The notes under the pieces: generated by a model | Told to the model about the DNA's origin: nothing | What the model saw: only the letters and a program-made list of their open reading frames with translations | Database searches by the model: none | Translations under genes and position numbers: made by a program | Part shown: one piece after another, positions 34,414-41,969 of the stretch | Layout: every line of letters starts with the position of its first letter | Position numbering within the stretch: position 1 is the first letter of the stretch | Assembly (NCBI RefSeq): GCF_030010375.1 | Contig: NZ_JASCRY010000001.1 | Location: 992,001-1,056,000, forward strand | Source of the DNA: Flavobacterium yafengii | GTDB lineage: Bacteria; Bacteroidota; Bacteroidia; Flavobacteriales; Flavobacteriaceae | Reading direction: 5' to 3' | DNA length: 64,000 bases

Positions 34414-36645
34414 ATGAAAAAACACTCTATAATTATAATCTTACTTTTTGCATTGAATGCTGCCGCGCAAAAAGTAGTTCGTTACGATTTATATGTTCGG
34501 GATACAATTGTCACTTTTGGTGATAAACCCAAAAGAGCAATTGCCGTAAACGGACAAATTCCAATGCCAACACTCACGTTTACCGAAGGCGATATTGCCG
34601 AAATTTATGTGCATAATGAATTAAATGAAGATACTTCGTTGCATTGGCACGGATTATTTTTGCCCAATAAAGAAGACGGCGTGCCTAATTTGACACAAAT
34701 GCCCATCAAACCACACACCACCCATAAATATACGTTTCCAATTATCCAGCACGGAACGCATTGGTACCACAGTCATACGGGTTTGCAGGAACAAATTGGG
34801 ATGTACGGTTCTTTTGTAATGAATAAAAAATCGGATGATCCAACCTTTAGAAAAGGAATTGATGATTTGTCAACCGTTCCAATTATTCTGAGTGAATGGA
34901 CGGATATGAAACCGGAAAATGTGCATCGAATGTTACACAATGCGACGGACTGGTTTGCGATTCAAAAAGGAACTACGCAAAGCTATTCTGAAGCTATAAA
35001 AGCGGGACATTTTAAGACAAAAGTCACCAACGAATGGAAACGAATGAACGCCATGGACGTAAGTGATGTGTATTACAATAAATTCCTGATCAACGGGAAA
35101 AATGAAAGCCAGCTTTCGCAGTTTAAAGCGGGTGAGAAAGTGAGGCTTCGAATTGCTAATGGTGGTGCCTCTACTTATTTTTGGTTGAATTATGCTGGAG
35201 GAAAAATCACTGTTGTTGCTAGTGATGGAAATGATGTGGAACCTGTTGAAGTCGACCGATTAATCGTTGCTGTTTCTGAAACGTATGATGTTGTTGTGAC
35301 GATTCCTGCCGATAAAACGGCGTATGAGTTTTTAGTCACTTCGGAAGACAGGACCAAATCGGCATCATTGTATTTAGGGGATGGCATCAAGCAACTGATT
35401 TCGCCTTTGCCTAAATTAAAGTATTTTGAAGGCATGAAGATGATGAACGGCATGATGAAAATGAATGGTGATTTAGATGATATGGGAATGAAAATGTCTT
35501 TGAATCAAATGGACATGAATGTGGTAATGTATCCTGAAATTACTGGAAACAGTCAAAAGTCAGAAGGCGAAAGTCAGAAAAAGGATGAGCATGCCAATCA
35601 CAATCAGTACGACTCCAACGTACTTTCGGATATCACGACATTGAATTATGCGATGCTGAAATCCCCCACGAAAACAACTTTGCCAACTGACGCACCCATA
35701 AAAGAATTGCGGTTTGAATTATCAGGAAACATGAATCGCTACGTTTGGAGTCTGGACAATAAAGTAGTTTCGGAAGCCGATAAAATACTAATTAAAAAAG
35801 GAGAGAACGTTCGAATTGTTCTCTTCAACGGCTCGATGATGCGTCACCCGATGCATTTACACGGACATGATTTTAGGGTGCTGAACGGAAAAGAAGAATA
35901 CGCTCCACTGAAAAACATCATCGACATTATGCCGATGGAAACTGACACGATTGAGTTTAATGCAAATGTTAAAGGCGATTGGTTCTTTCATTGCCACATT
36001 CTCTATCACATGATGGCTGGAATGGGAAGGGTTTTTAGTTATGAAAATCAAGAGGCAAATCCTTTGATTCCAAATCCAAAATTAGCGCAACGCAAATTAT
36101 TTGCTGATGACAGGGCTTTTCATGTGATGGCCGAAAATGATTTTGCGACCAATGGAAATGACGGAATGGTGATGATTCAAAACACGCGTTGGAGTATTGG
36201 TACTGAATGGCGTTTGGGCTACACCAATCATCATGGGTATGAAACTGAAACACACATTGGGCGATACATTGGGAAAATGCAATGGCTGATGCCGTTCATT
36301 GGTTTTGACTGGCGGTATCGCAAAATGGGAATGGGAGCAATCGAAGAGAATCTTTTTGGTCAAACCAATACCAAAGACAATCGTGCTGTTTTCAGTGCCG
36401 GAGTCGAATATACGTTGCCAATGCTCATCAAAGCACAAGCCGAAGTATTTACAGACGGTAATTTCAGATTGCAATTTGAACGCATGGATATTCCGGTTTC
36501 CAAAAGATTGCGCATGAATTTAATGTGGAATACGGACAAAGAATATATGGCGGGTTTACGCTATATTGTCAAAAGAAATTTTGGGATTACCACGCATTAC
36601 GACAGTGATATGGGAATGGGTTTTGGATTGAGTTTGAATTATTAA
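34414..36645 (+). CDS. Multicopper oxidase with C-terminal CopB-like domain
   Basis: A 743-residue protein with a signal peptide (cleavage near NAAAQ). Cupredoxin domains carry the copper ligands LHWHG (His77, His79), HWYHSH (His116, His119, His121), HPMHLHGHDF (His478, His481, His483) and HCHILYHMMAGM (His526 to Met537, with the type 1 Cys527). A Met-rich loop (MKMMNGMMKMNG onward) lies at about residue 345-370, as in CueO/PcoA. About residues 550-743 have beta-barrel-like strands (GTEWRLGYTNHHGY, MPFIGFDWRYRK, AGLRYIVKRNFG) ending in LSLNY, similar to CopB/PcoB. The fusion would tie Cu(I) oxidation to the outer membrane. Confidence 0.9.
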   Translation: MKKHSIIIILLFALNAAAQKVVRYDLYVRDTIVTFGDKPKRAIAVNGQIPMPTLTFTEGDIAEIYVHNELNEDTSLHWHGLFLPNKEDGVPNLTQMPIKPHTTHKYTFPIIQHGTHWYHSHTGLQEQIGMYGSFVMNKKSDDPTFRKGIDDLSTVPIILSEWTDMKPENVHRMLHNATDWFAIQKGTTQSYSEAIKAGHFKTKVTNEWKRMNAMDVSDVYYNKFLINGKNESQLSQFKAGEKVRLRIANGGASTYFWLNYAGGKITVVASDGNDVEPVEVDRLIVAVSETYDVVVTIPADKTAYEFLVTSEDRTKSASLYLGDGIKQLISPLPKLKYFEGMKMMNGMMKMNGDLDDMGMKMSLNQMDMNVVMYPEITGNSQKSEGESQKKDEHANHNQYDSNVLSDITTLNYAMLKSPTKTTLPTDAPIKELRFELSGNMNRYVWSLDNKVVSEADKILIKKGENVRIVLFNGSMMRHPMHLHGHDFRVLNGKEEYAPLKNIIDIMPMETDTIEFNANVKGDWFFHCHILYHMMAGMGRVFSYENQEANPLIPNPKLAQRKLFADDRAFHVMAENDFATNGNDGMVMIQNTRWSIGTEWRLGYTNHHGYETETHIGRYIGKMQWLMPFIGFDWRYRKMGMGAIEENLFGQTNTKDNRAVFSAGVEYTLPMLIKAQAEVFTDGNFRLQFERMDIPVSKRLRMNLMWNTDKEYMAGLRYIVKRNFGITTHYDSDMGMGFGLSLNY

Positions 36646-36666
36646 AAACGGAATACTTTGTTTTTG

Positions 36667-36674
36667 TAATTTTG
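36667..36674 (+). promoter_or_regulatory. -7 box TAATTTTG before the MOSC gene
   Basis: A TAnnTTTG match 17 bp before the ATG at 36691, between the multicopper oxidase stop and the MOSC start. It suggests the MOSC gene is a separate unit from the copper island. Confidence 0.4.
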
Positions 36675-36690
36675 AGGAAAATATAGTGCT

Positions 36691-37509
36691 ATGGTACAAC
36701 TTTCAGAAATCTGGATTTATCCTGTAAAATCATTAGGTGGAATTAAATTGCAAGAAGCTCAAGTGACCGATCGTGGTTTGGAACACGACCGCCGTTGGTT
36801 GTTAGTTGATGAAAACGGATTGTTTCTGTCGCAAAGGGAACATTCGGAATTAGCTCTTTTTCAACCTGAAATTGCAGGAGATTTTCTAAATATTACACAT
36901 CGCGTACAATTAGAAACAATACAACTTCCGCTGCAGCAATCTTTTTCGGAGACCAAAACTAAAATTGATGTGATGGTTTGGGAGGACTCCATTCAGGCGT
37001 ATGAAGTCGATTCGGTTATTTCAGATTGGTTTTCCAGAATATTGGGATTTTCGGCTCGTTTGGTTTACATGCCCGAAGAAAGTCACCGAAAAGTAGAGGC
37101 TAAATATGCCGTTACAGAAGCTGATATTAATTCTTTTTCGGATGGCTATCCTTTTTTGTTGATTGGTCAATCGTCTTTGGATGATTTGAATTCGCGTATG
37201 AAGGAAGCGCTGCCGATGAATCGGTTTCGACCTAATTTTGTTTGTACAGGCAGTGACGCTTATGAAGAAGAATCTTGGAAAGAATTTACAATAGGTGAGC
37301 TAACTTTTTTTGGCGTAAAACCTTGCGGAAGATGCGTAATGACAACTATTGACCAAGAAAAAGGAGTGACCTCAGGAAAAGATCCTTTACGGACTTTGGC
37401 AAAATACAGAACAGTGGGAAATAATGTGTTGTTTGGACAAAACTTGATAGGTTCTGGAACTGGTCTTGTTACTGTTGGTGATGCTATTGCCGTTTTGATT
37501 TCTATTTAA
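36691..37509 (+). CDS. MOSC domain protein with MOSC N-terminal barrel
   Basis: A 272-residue protein. The N-terminal MOSC beta barrel has IYPVKSLGGIKL and GLEHDRRWLLVDENG. The MOSC core has RFRPNFVCTG and the Cys motif KPCGRCVMTTID, in which Cys binds molybdenum in relatives (mARC/YcbX). It probably binds Mo cofactor and takes part in reduction of N-oxygenated compounds. No ferredoxin domain is fused, unlike YcbX. Not obviously part of the copper island. Confidence 0.9.
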   Translation: MVQLSEIWIYPVKSLGGIKLQEAQVTDRGLEHDRRWLLVDENGLFLSQREHSELALFQPEIAGDFLNITHRVQLETIQLPLQQSFSETKTKIDVMVWEDSIQAYEVDSVISDWFSRILGFSARLVYMPEESHRKVEAKYAVTEADINSFSDGYPFLLIGQSSLDDLNSRMKEALPMNRFRPNFVCTGSDAYEEESWKEFTIGELTFFGVKPCGRCVMTTIDQEKGVTSGKDPLRTLAKYRTVGNNVLFGQNLIGSGTGLVTVGDAIAVLISI

Positions 37510-37554
37510 GTCCCCTAATTTCTTACTCAAATTTATAGCTTATTGAAATAGCTA

Positions 37555-37590
37555 AAAAGTCGGGAGACGCTGTAGCGCAACCCGACTTTT
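37555..37590. terminator. Bidirectional terminator between MOSC and the small His/Met protein
   Basis: AAAAGTCGGG (37555-37564) pairs with CCCGACTTTT (37581-37590). The inner bases GCTGTAGC add a short palindrome. It lies between two convergent genes and can serve both. Confidence 0.7.
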
Positions 37591-37644
37591 AATACTATTC
37601 TCGTTTATAGCTTGTGTGTTGCAACGTATGTACAAGCAATCAAA

Positions 37645-37824
37645 TCAATCTTTTTTATGTTGTTCCGTATGATTTTGATTTCCGTGAATCGTATGGTCTC
37701 CCACATTCATTCCGTTTGACATCCCGATCATAAAGGCGGTAATAATTAGTATAATTTTTCTTTTTGCCCAATGAATAGGGCGTTTAGATTCCTCTAAACG
37801 TGTTTTAGTTTTGTGTTTATACAT
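37645..37824 (-). CDS. Small 59-residue membrane protein with Met/His-rich tail
   Basis: A short frame with an ATG at 37824. A basic N-terminus (MYKHKTKTRLEESKR) precedes one hydrophobic helix (IILIITAFMIGMS). The outer tail is Asn/His/Met-rich, with GMNVGDHTIHGNQNHTEQHKKD. Met and His density after a single helix is typical of small copper-associated proteins. It is followed by the shared terminator at 37590. It has no long overlapping alternative and its codon use looks like that of its neighbours. No family is recognised. Context with the copper island makes a metal role plausible. Confidence 0.7.
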   Translation of the reverse strand: MYKHKTKTRLEESKRPIHWAKRKIILIITAFMIGMSNGMNVGDHTIHGNQNHTEQHKKD

Positions 37825-37900
37825 TTTGTAAATGATAAATGATTAGACATTTGGTATCATCTTTATGCATGGAATTGCATAAATGCGTAGAAAGAAATTT

Positions 37901-38272
37901 CTAGGCTGTGTATAAACTTTTATAGGAATTTCGGGAAGTAATCATCTCATTTATAAAAATGTATTGAGATGCAAATGAACGTACTTTTTGATAAAGAAGC
38001 GTTTGTGATTTTAGAAGAACCGGAATTTGAAGACTAAAAATATCTTGAAATTGGAGATAAGCTAACTGAAATAGGAATGCCGTTTTTTTAGCCGAATTTA
38101 CCTGATGGAACACGTATAATTTCGAATCCTTAGAGTTCAATTCTCGTCTTAGAATTACGTTCGAGAATTGGTAATAATCTGCTGAATTTGATGGAGAATC
38201 TAAGGCACCATCATTCACCATCAGGCCAAAAGCCAGAAAGAGTGAAAGGAGATATTTTAGATACTTTGTCAA
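37901..38272 (-). CDS. Hypothetical exported protein
   Basis: A 123-residue protein with a likely signal peptide (MTKYLKYLLSLFLAFGLMVNDG). The rest is rich in Ser, Tyr, Phe and Leu, with no recognised domain. Small proteins of this look often lie next to metal resistance genes in Bacteroidota, by recollection rather than by search. It is 77 bp upstream of the small Met/His protein on the same strand, so the two may form a unit. Confidence 0.6.
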   Translation of the reverse strand: MTKYLKYLLSLFLAFGLMVNDGALDSPSNSADYYQFSNVILRRELNSKDSKLYVFHQVNSAKKTAFLFQLAYLQFQDIFSLQIPVLLKSQTLLYQKVRSFASQYIFINEMITSRNSYKSLYTA

Positions 38273-38502
38273 TCTATTTAGTTTTAATTATAATTTCAAA
38301 AGTACAAAAGTAACGTTGAATTAAGGACTATTTTTTTATTATTTGTGTTTACAAGCGTTGTCTTTCATTAGATTTTAGATTTGTTCTTTGAAAAATCAGC
38401 TTGTTTTAAAAAAACTTATTTGTGGTAGCTGTTAGTTCTGAATGGATTACAATTTACAAGTTCAATACAAGCTGTTTTTATTTGAAGGTTTTTGGGTTTG
38501 GC

Positions 38503-38533
38503 TTTGAGCATCTCAAAAATAGTGCTATTTTTG
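38503..38533 (+). promoter_or_regulatory. Promoter of tRNA-Glu (TTTG - 19 bp - TATTTTTG)
   Basis: -33 TTTG at 38503-38506 and -7 TATTTTTG at 38526-38533, spaced exactly 19 bp, match the Bacteroidota sigma-A consensus. The leader CCGCAATACAAAACAAG (38537-38553) downstream is shared with the promoter at 62582. Confidence 0.85.
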
Positions 38534-38552
38534 CACCCGCAATACAAAACAA

Positions 38553-38624
38553 GGCCCGTTCGTCTATCGGTTAGGACGCATGGTTTTCATCCATGTAAGA
38601 GCGGTTCGATTCCGCTACGGGCTA
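38553..38624 (+). tRNA. tRNA-Glu (anticodon TTC)
   Basis: A 72-base cloverleaf. The acceptor GGCCCGT pairs with ACGGGCT. The anticodon stem CATGG/CCATG encloses loop TTTTCAT with anticodon TTC. The T-arm GGTTCGATTCC is present. The 3' CCA is not fully encoded. It has its own promoter and terminator. Confidence 0.96.
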
Positions 38625-38644
38625 CAATTCTAAATAACAATCTT

Positions 38645-38681
38645 AAAAAAGCCTCGAAAAGTAATTTTCGAGGCTTTTTTT
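38645..38681 (+). terminator. Terminator after tRNA-Glu
   Basis: AAAAAAGCCTCGAAAA (38645-38660) pairs perfectly with 38665-38680 around a GTAA loop and is followed by T. Confidence 0.9.
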
Positions 38682-38726
38682 GTTATTGGATTTGGCTGTT
38701 GTTTTATTATTTGCTCATTATTGTGG

Positions 38727-38800
38727 GCGCAAAGTCAGAGACGTTTGCGCAGCATTAATGATAAATTTTTTCTTTTAAAGAACACTTTGCGGAGCGAGGG
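38727..38800. repeat. Direct repeat copy 1 (about 74 bp) with CGCAAAGT/ACTTTGCG ends
   Basis: It starts GCGCAAAGTCAGAGAC and ends AAGAACACTTTGCGGAGC. CGCAAAGT (38728-38735) and ACTTTGCG (38784-38791) form an internal inverted repeat. A second copy in the same orientation lies at 39629-39703. Confidence 0.8.
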
Positions 38801-38822
38801 CTTGTGTTGTATGTAGTTGTTC

Positions 38823-39572
38823 TTATTTGGCTTGTGATTTTTTAGATACTAAATTCTCAACTTTTGTATTGAATTCTTCTTCGGAAAGTAAGCCTTTTTG
38901 TTTAGATTTTAGCAATAAATTAAACTCTTCTGTATCTTTTATCTCTGTTCTTATTTTTTCTTTTGTGCGAAATTCTATTTTCTCGTTATACTCTTCTTGA
39001 GAAATTAATTCCATTTCTAGAAGTTTCTTTAAGTCGCTTATGCTGTCTTCGTGCTTTGTTTCTATTTCATTTTTAACTTCTGCTGTAATATCAATTGTTT
39101 TACCAATAATAGATTCTTTACAGATATAAAATAGAAAGGGTAAAAAGATTAGTAAAGAAATAAAATACTTATCGTCCTCGTTAGCACTAAGTCTTATTGT
39201 GGATGTTGTTGAAGCAAAAATTATCCAATCTATCATTATAATAGTCAGTAAAAGATAAAACTTTGACTTTTTATACTTTGGTTTATTAAGAAGAATAAAG
39301 AAAATGACTATTGAAAATAATACTATAGTAAATCCATAATTTTCTGCAAGTCTAAATATCTTATCATAATAAGGAGGAGTTAATTTATCTATTTTACTGT
39401 AGTCAAAACTATTATTTGAACTGTCAGTATACTTTTCATATATAGTTTGTACTTGCGAGTCAATTTCTTCTAAATTTTTTATAAAAGAAAATCTAACAGT
39501 TAAAAATAACAGTATCAAAAAAATAAGCGTAAATAATGTTTTATAATCTCTTTTAATAATTATTGTCTTCAT
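38823..39572 (-). CDS. Membrane protein with C-terminal SHOCT-like segments
   Basis: A 249-residue protein. One helix lies at about residues 12-30 and three more at about 75-150 (FTIVLFSIVIFFILL, FYLLLTIIMIDWIIFA, ISLLIFLPFLFYI). The C-terminal part has two SHOCT-like hairpins, ISDLKKLLEMELISQEEYNEKI and LLKSKQKGLLSEEEFNTKVENL. SHOCT is a short oligomerisation motif of unknown precise role. It is flanked by a direct repeat pair. Function unknown. Confidence 0.75.
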   Translation of the reverse strand: MKTIIIKRDYKTLFTLIFLILLFLTVRFSFIKNLEEIDSQVQTIYEKYTDSSNNSFDYSKIDKLTPPYYDKIFRLAENYGFTIVLFSIVIFFILLNKPKYKKSKFYLLLTIIMIDWIIFASTTSTIRLSANEDDKYFISLLIFLPFLFYICKESIIGKTIDITAEVKNEIETKHEDSISDLKKLLEMELISQEEYNEKIEFRTKEKIRTEIKDTEEFNLLLKSKQKGLLSEEEFNTKVENLVSKKSQAK

Positions 39573-39628
39573 TTAGCATTAAATATTTAGTATGTTATTT
39601 TATTCGAGTGGTCTTTTTTTATCCCGCT

Positions 39629-39703
39629 GCGCAAAGTCAGAGACATTTGTTCAGCTTAAACTACAAATTTATTCTTTGAAAGAACACTTTGCGGAGCTGA
39701 GGG
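39629..39703. repeat. Direct repeat copy 2
   Basis: It carries the same start GCGCAAAGTCAGAGAC and end AAGAACACTTTGCGGAGC as the copy at 38727, with a diverged centre. The internal inverted repeat is CGCAAAGT (39630-39637) and ACTTTGCG (39686-39693). The two copies bracket the SHOCT gene about 0.9 kb apart. Confidence 0.8.
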
Positions 39704-39845
39704 TGATATTTCTGCAAAGTTTACAAGCTGTTAGCAGATGTAGCTCTATTTCAAACTTCTAGTTTTTTTCTTAACTATTTTATTTTGTTCAAGTAATATT
39801 TTGTATGATTTCAAAGCATCTCCAGTTTGTTGTTTGCGAAAAAGC

Positions 39846-40268
39846 TTATTTAAAAGAAGTTGAAAACTTGTCTTTTGCACTTAAAAAATCATTGTACTTT
39901 TCAAAGTAATAATACTCAATGATGTTGTCTTCAGTGTCTTTTGAATGTAATCGATTTTTTATTAAATCGTCGATATTTACAGGCAATAGTAAATCAGTAA
40001 TTAATTTTGTAGTCCAATATTTTGAAATACAATCATGGTAACACCACGTAACTAATAATTCGTCTATGATTAATTCGTCAATTTTTTGAAAACATAAGTC
40101 ATAATTTATTAAATTTTTAAAATTATTATAATCCCCACCATTTTGGCAATGAAGTGAATAATTTTCAACGATACTATCGTAATATCTATTTTGTAACTCG
40201 ATACTGTTCATTTTTAATTTTTTAACGGTTTTGAATGCTATATCTGCTAACATGTCCGACTTATCCAA
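39846..40268 (-). CDS. Hypothetical protein
   Basis: A 140-residue protein without signal peptide or recognised domain. It is predicted helical, with acidic/aromatic segments (ELQNRYYDSIVENYSLHCQNGGDYNNF, EYYYFEKYNDFLSAKD). A better start may be the ATG of MNSIELQ at about 40211. Downstream, in another frame, 39746-39845 encodes an open 35-40 residue stretch (GDALKSYKILLEQNK) that could be its lost C-terminus after a frameshift. It lies in an accessory-looking stretch. Confidence 0.45.
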   Translation of the reverse strand: MDKSDMLADIAFKTVKKLKMNSIELQNRYYDSIVENYSLHCQNGGDYNNFKNLINYDLCFQKIDELIIDELLVTWCYHDCISKYWTTKLITDLLLPVNIDDLIKNRLHSKDTEDNIIEYYYFEKYNDFLSAKDKFSTSFK

Positions 40269-40553
40269 CTTAAATGTGGTAGCTTTGTCTCATAAGTGTC
40301 AGTGCCTATCTATTTCCAAATATATAAATAAATTATTACAAATTATCAAAGCAACTTTATATTGTTGAATACCTCGACCCGCGTGAAGGATGGCAGTGAA
40401 AATCCTTTTATGAAGCGCAGCACAATAAAAGATTATAACGAACAGCCAGACCCAAAGTTGCAAGGAGGAACGACGAAGTAATCTGCAGGGACACGCCCAA
40501 ATTATTTTCCTTTTTCGGCCTGTGATTTTGTCAAATAACTGCCTAAAATTCAA
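40269..40553. other. Intergenic stretch with a GC-richer dispersed-repeat-like block
   Basis: No gene is convincing: an 84-codon frame on the minus strand lacks any protein-like pattern. The block 40375-40510 is richer in G+C than its surroundings (GACCCGCGTGAAGGATGGC, TTGCAAGGAGGAACGACG). Read on the minus strand it holds AAAAGGATTTTCACTGCCATC. It resembles in composition and ends the block at 42127-42276 and repeats I recall between flavobacterial genes. It may be a degenerate mobile or structured element. Confidence 0.5.
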
Positions 40554-40569
40554 TCCCGAAGGTTCGGGA
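40554..40569. terminator. Small hairpin TCCCGAA-GG-TTCGGGA
   Basis: A perfect 7-bp inverted repeat with a 2-base centre, about 75 bp before tig. No T run follows directly, so termination is uncertain. Confidence 0.4.
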
Positions 40570-40578
40570 CTAAAAAGC

Positions 40579-40616
40579 TTGTTTGGGTTGCAAAAATTTT
40601 ATAATTTTGCAACCCA
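40579..40616 (+). promoter_or_regulatory. tig promoter overlapped by a 12-bp perfect inverted repeat
   Basis: TTG at 40579-40581 and TAATTTTG at 40602-40609 (20-bp spacing) form a Bacteroidota-type promoter. TGGGTTGCAAAA (40584-40595) and its exact reverse complement TTTTGCAACCCA (40605-40616) are separated by 9 bases and cover the spacer and -7 box. This geometry is expected of a repressor operator. Confidence 0.65.
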
Positions 40617-40643
40617 ATTTTATTATGTAAATTAAAGAAGAAG

Positions 40644-41969
40644 ATGGATATCAAAAGAGTAGCAATAGACGCTGTGAATGAAACAATTGTAATGACTGTT
40701 GTTCACATGGATTACAAAGGACAAGTTGCAAAAAGAATAAACGAAAAAATGCCTTTGGCAACTGTTAAGGGATTTAGAAAAGGGGCTGTGCCTAAAGATC
40801 TTGTTGAAAAACAATACGGTAAAGGGATTAAACAAGAAGAAGTTCAGAAAGTTGTTGATTTGGCTCTAGAGCGTTTCGTACAATCAGAAAGATTAAACCT
40901 TCTTGGAACGCCACTTCCTAAAGTAAACGAAGATTTTTCTTGGGATGCTGAAGAATTGGTTTTTGAATATGAAATTGGATTGGTTCCAAACTTCACTTTA
41001 GACTTAGATGCTAAAAACGACATCGTAAAATATGTAGTTACTGCTGATGATAAATTAATCGACGGTCAAGTGGAAAGAATCCAAAAACAATTTGGAACTG
41101 CAATTCCTCAAGAAGTTGTTGCTGCAGATTCAGATGTAACTGGAACATTCACTAACGAAGAAAAAGGAATTAATAACGCTACCACTATTGCTGCTGATCT
41201 TTTCAAAGACAAAGCGACTTGGGATTTATTCACAGGTAAAAAAGTAGGTGATGTCGTGACTGTAAATACGAAAGGTTTATTTGAAGACGACCACCAATTG
41301 ATGGACGTGATGAAAGTAAGTCATGATGACGTTCACGGTTTAGATGTTGATGTAAACTTCACAATCGAAGCAATCAACACTGCTGAATTAGCAGAATTGA
41401 ACCAAGAATTGTTTGATAAATTGTTTGGAGCTGGAACAGTTTCTTCACTAGAAGAATTGAAAGCAAAAATCAAAGAAGATGCTGAAACTCAATTTGCACA
41501 ACAAGCAGACCAAAAATTATTAGGTGATGTAACTGAGTTCTTAATCGAAAGCACAAAATTTGATTTACCGGCTGAATTCTTGAAAAAATGGTTGCAAACT
41601 GTTGGTGAGAAAAAATTGTCTCCTGAGGAAGCTGAAGTTGAATATGCACGTTCTGAAAAAGGATTGCGTTTTCAATTGATCGAAGGTAGAGCAATGGCTC
41701 AATCTGATATCAAAATCACTTTCGAAGACTTGAAAACATTCACTACAAAAAATATCCGTCAACAAATGGCGCAATTCGGGCAAACAAATCCTACTGACGA
41801 AGAAGTTCAAGGAATTGTAGCTAGAGTTTTGTCTAACCAAGACGAAGTGAAAAGACTTTCTGACCAAGTTGTTGCGGAAAAATTATTGGAATTGTTCAAA
41901 GAGAAAGCAAATCCTACAACTAAAGAAGTAACTTACGACGAATTTATTGCCGCTTCATACGGAGAATAA
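40644..41969 (+). CDS. tig: Trigger factor, ribosome-associated chaperone
   Basis: A 441-residue protein. The N-terminal ribosome-binding domain contains the signature-like GFRKGAVPKDLVEKQYG. The middle FKBP-like PPIase domain is diverged and lacks clear catalytic residues, as in other Bacteroidota. The C-terminal chaperone arms are long and helical. It binds nascent chains at the ribosome exit. It is followed by clpP and clpX, the classical order. Confidence 0.93.
   Translation: MDIKRVAIDAVNETIVMTVVHMDYKGQVAKRINEKMPLATVKGFRKGAVPKDLVEKQYGKGIKQEEVQKVVDLALERFVQSERLNLLGTPLPKVNEDFSWDAEELVFEYEIGLVPNFTLDLDAKNDIVKYVVTADDKLIDGQVERIQKQFGTAIPQEVVAADSDVTGTFTNEEKGINNATTIAADLFKDKATWDLFTGKKVGDVVTVNTKGLFEDDHQLMDVMKVSHDDVHGLDVDVNFTIEAINTAELAELNQELFDKLFGAGTVSSLEELKAKIKEDAETQFAQQADQKLLGDVTEFLIESTKFDLPAEFLKKWLQTVGEKKLSPEEAEVEYARSEKGLRFQLIEGRAMAQSDIKITFEDLKTFTTKNIRQQMAQFGQTNPTDEEVQGIVARVLSNQDEVKRLSDQVVAEKLLELFKEKANPTTKEVTYDEFIAASYGE

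Noticed and set aside
26572..38624. Copper island as an integrated element at tRNA-Glu
   Set aside because: The tRNA gene lies beside the island, but I found no integrase and no second copy of the tRNA 3' end at the other border.
38492..38758. 88-codon frame through the tRNA-Glu gene
   Set aside because: It runs through a tRNA, its promoter and its terminator, so it is not a gene.
40299..40553. 84-codon frame on the minus strand
   Set aside because: Composition follows the GC-richer repeat block, with no protein-like pattern, and it overlaps the tig upstream region.
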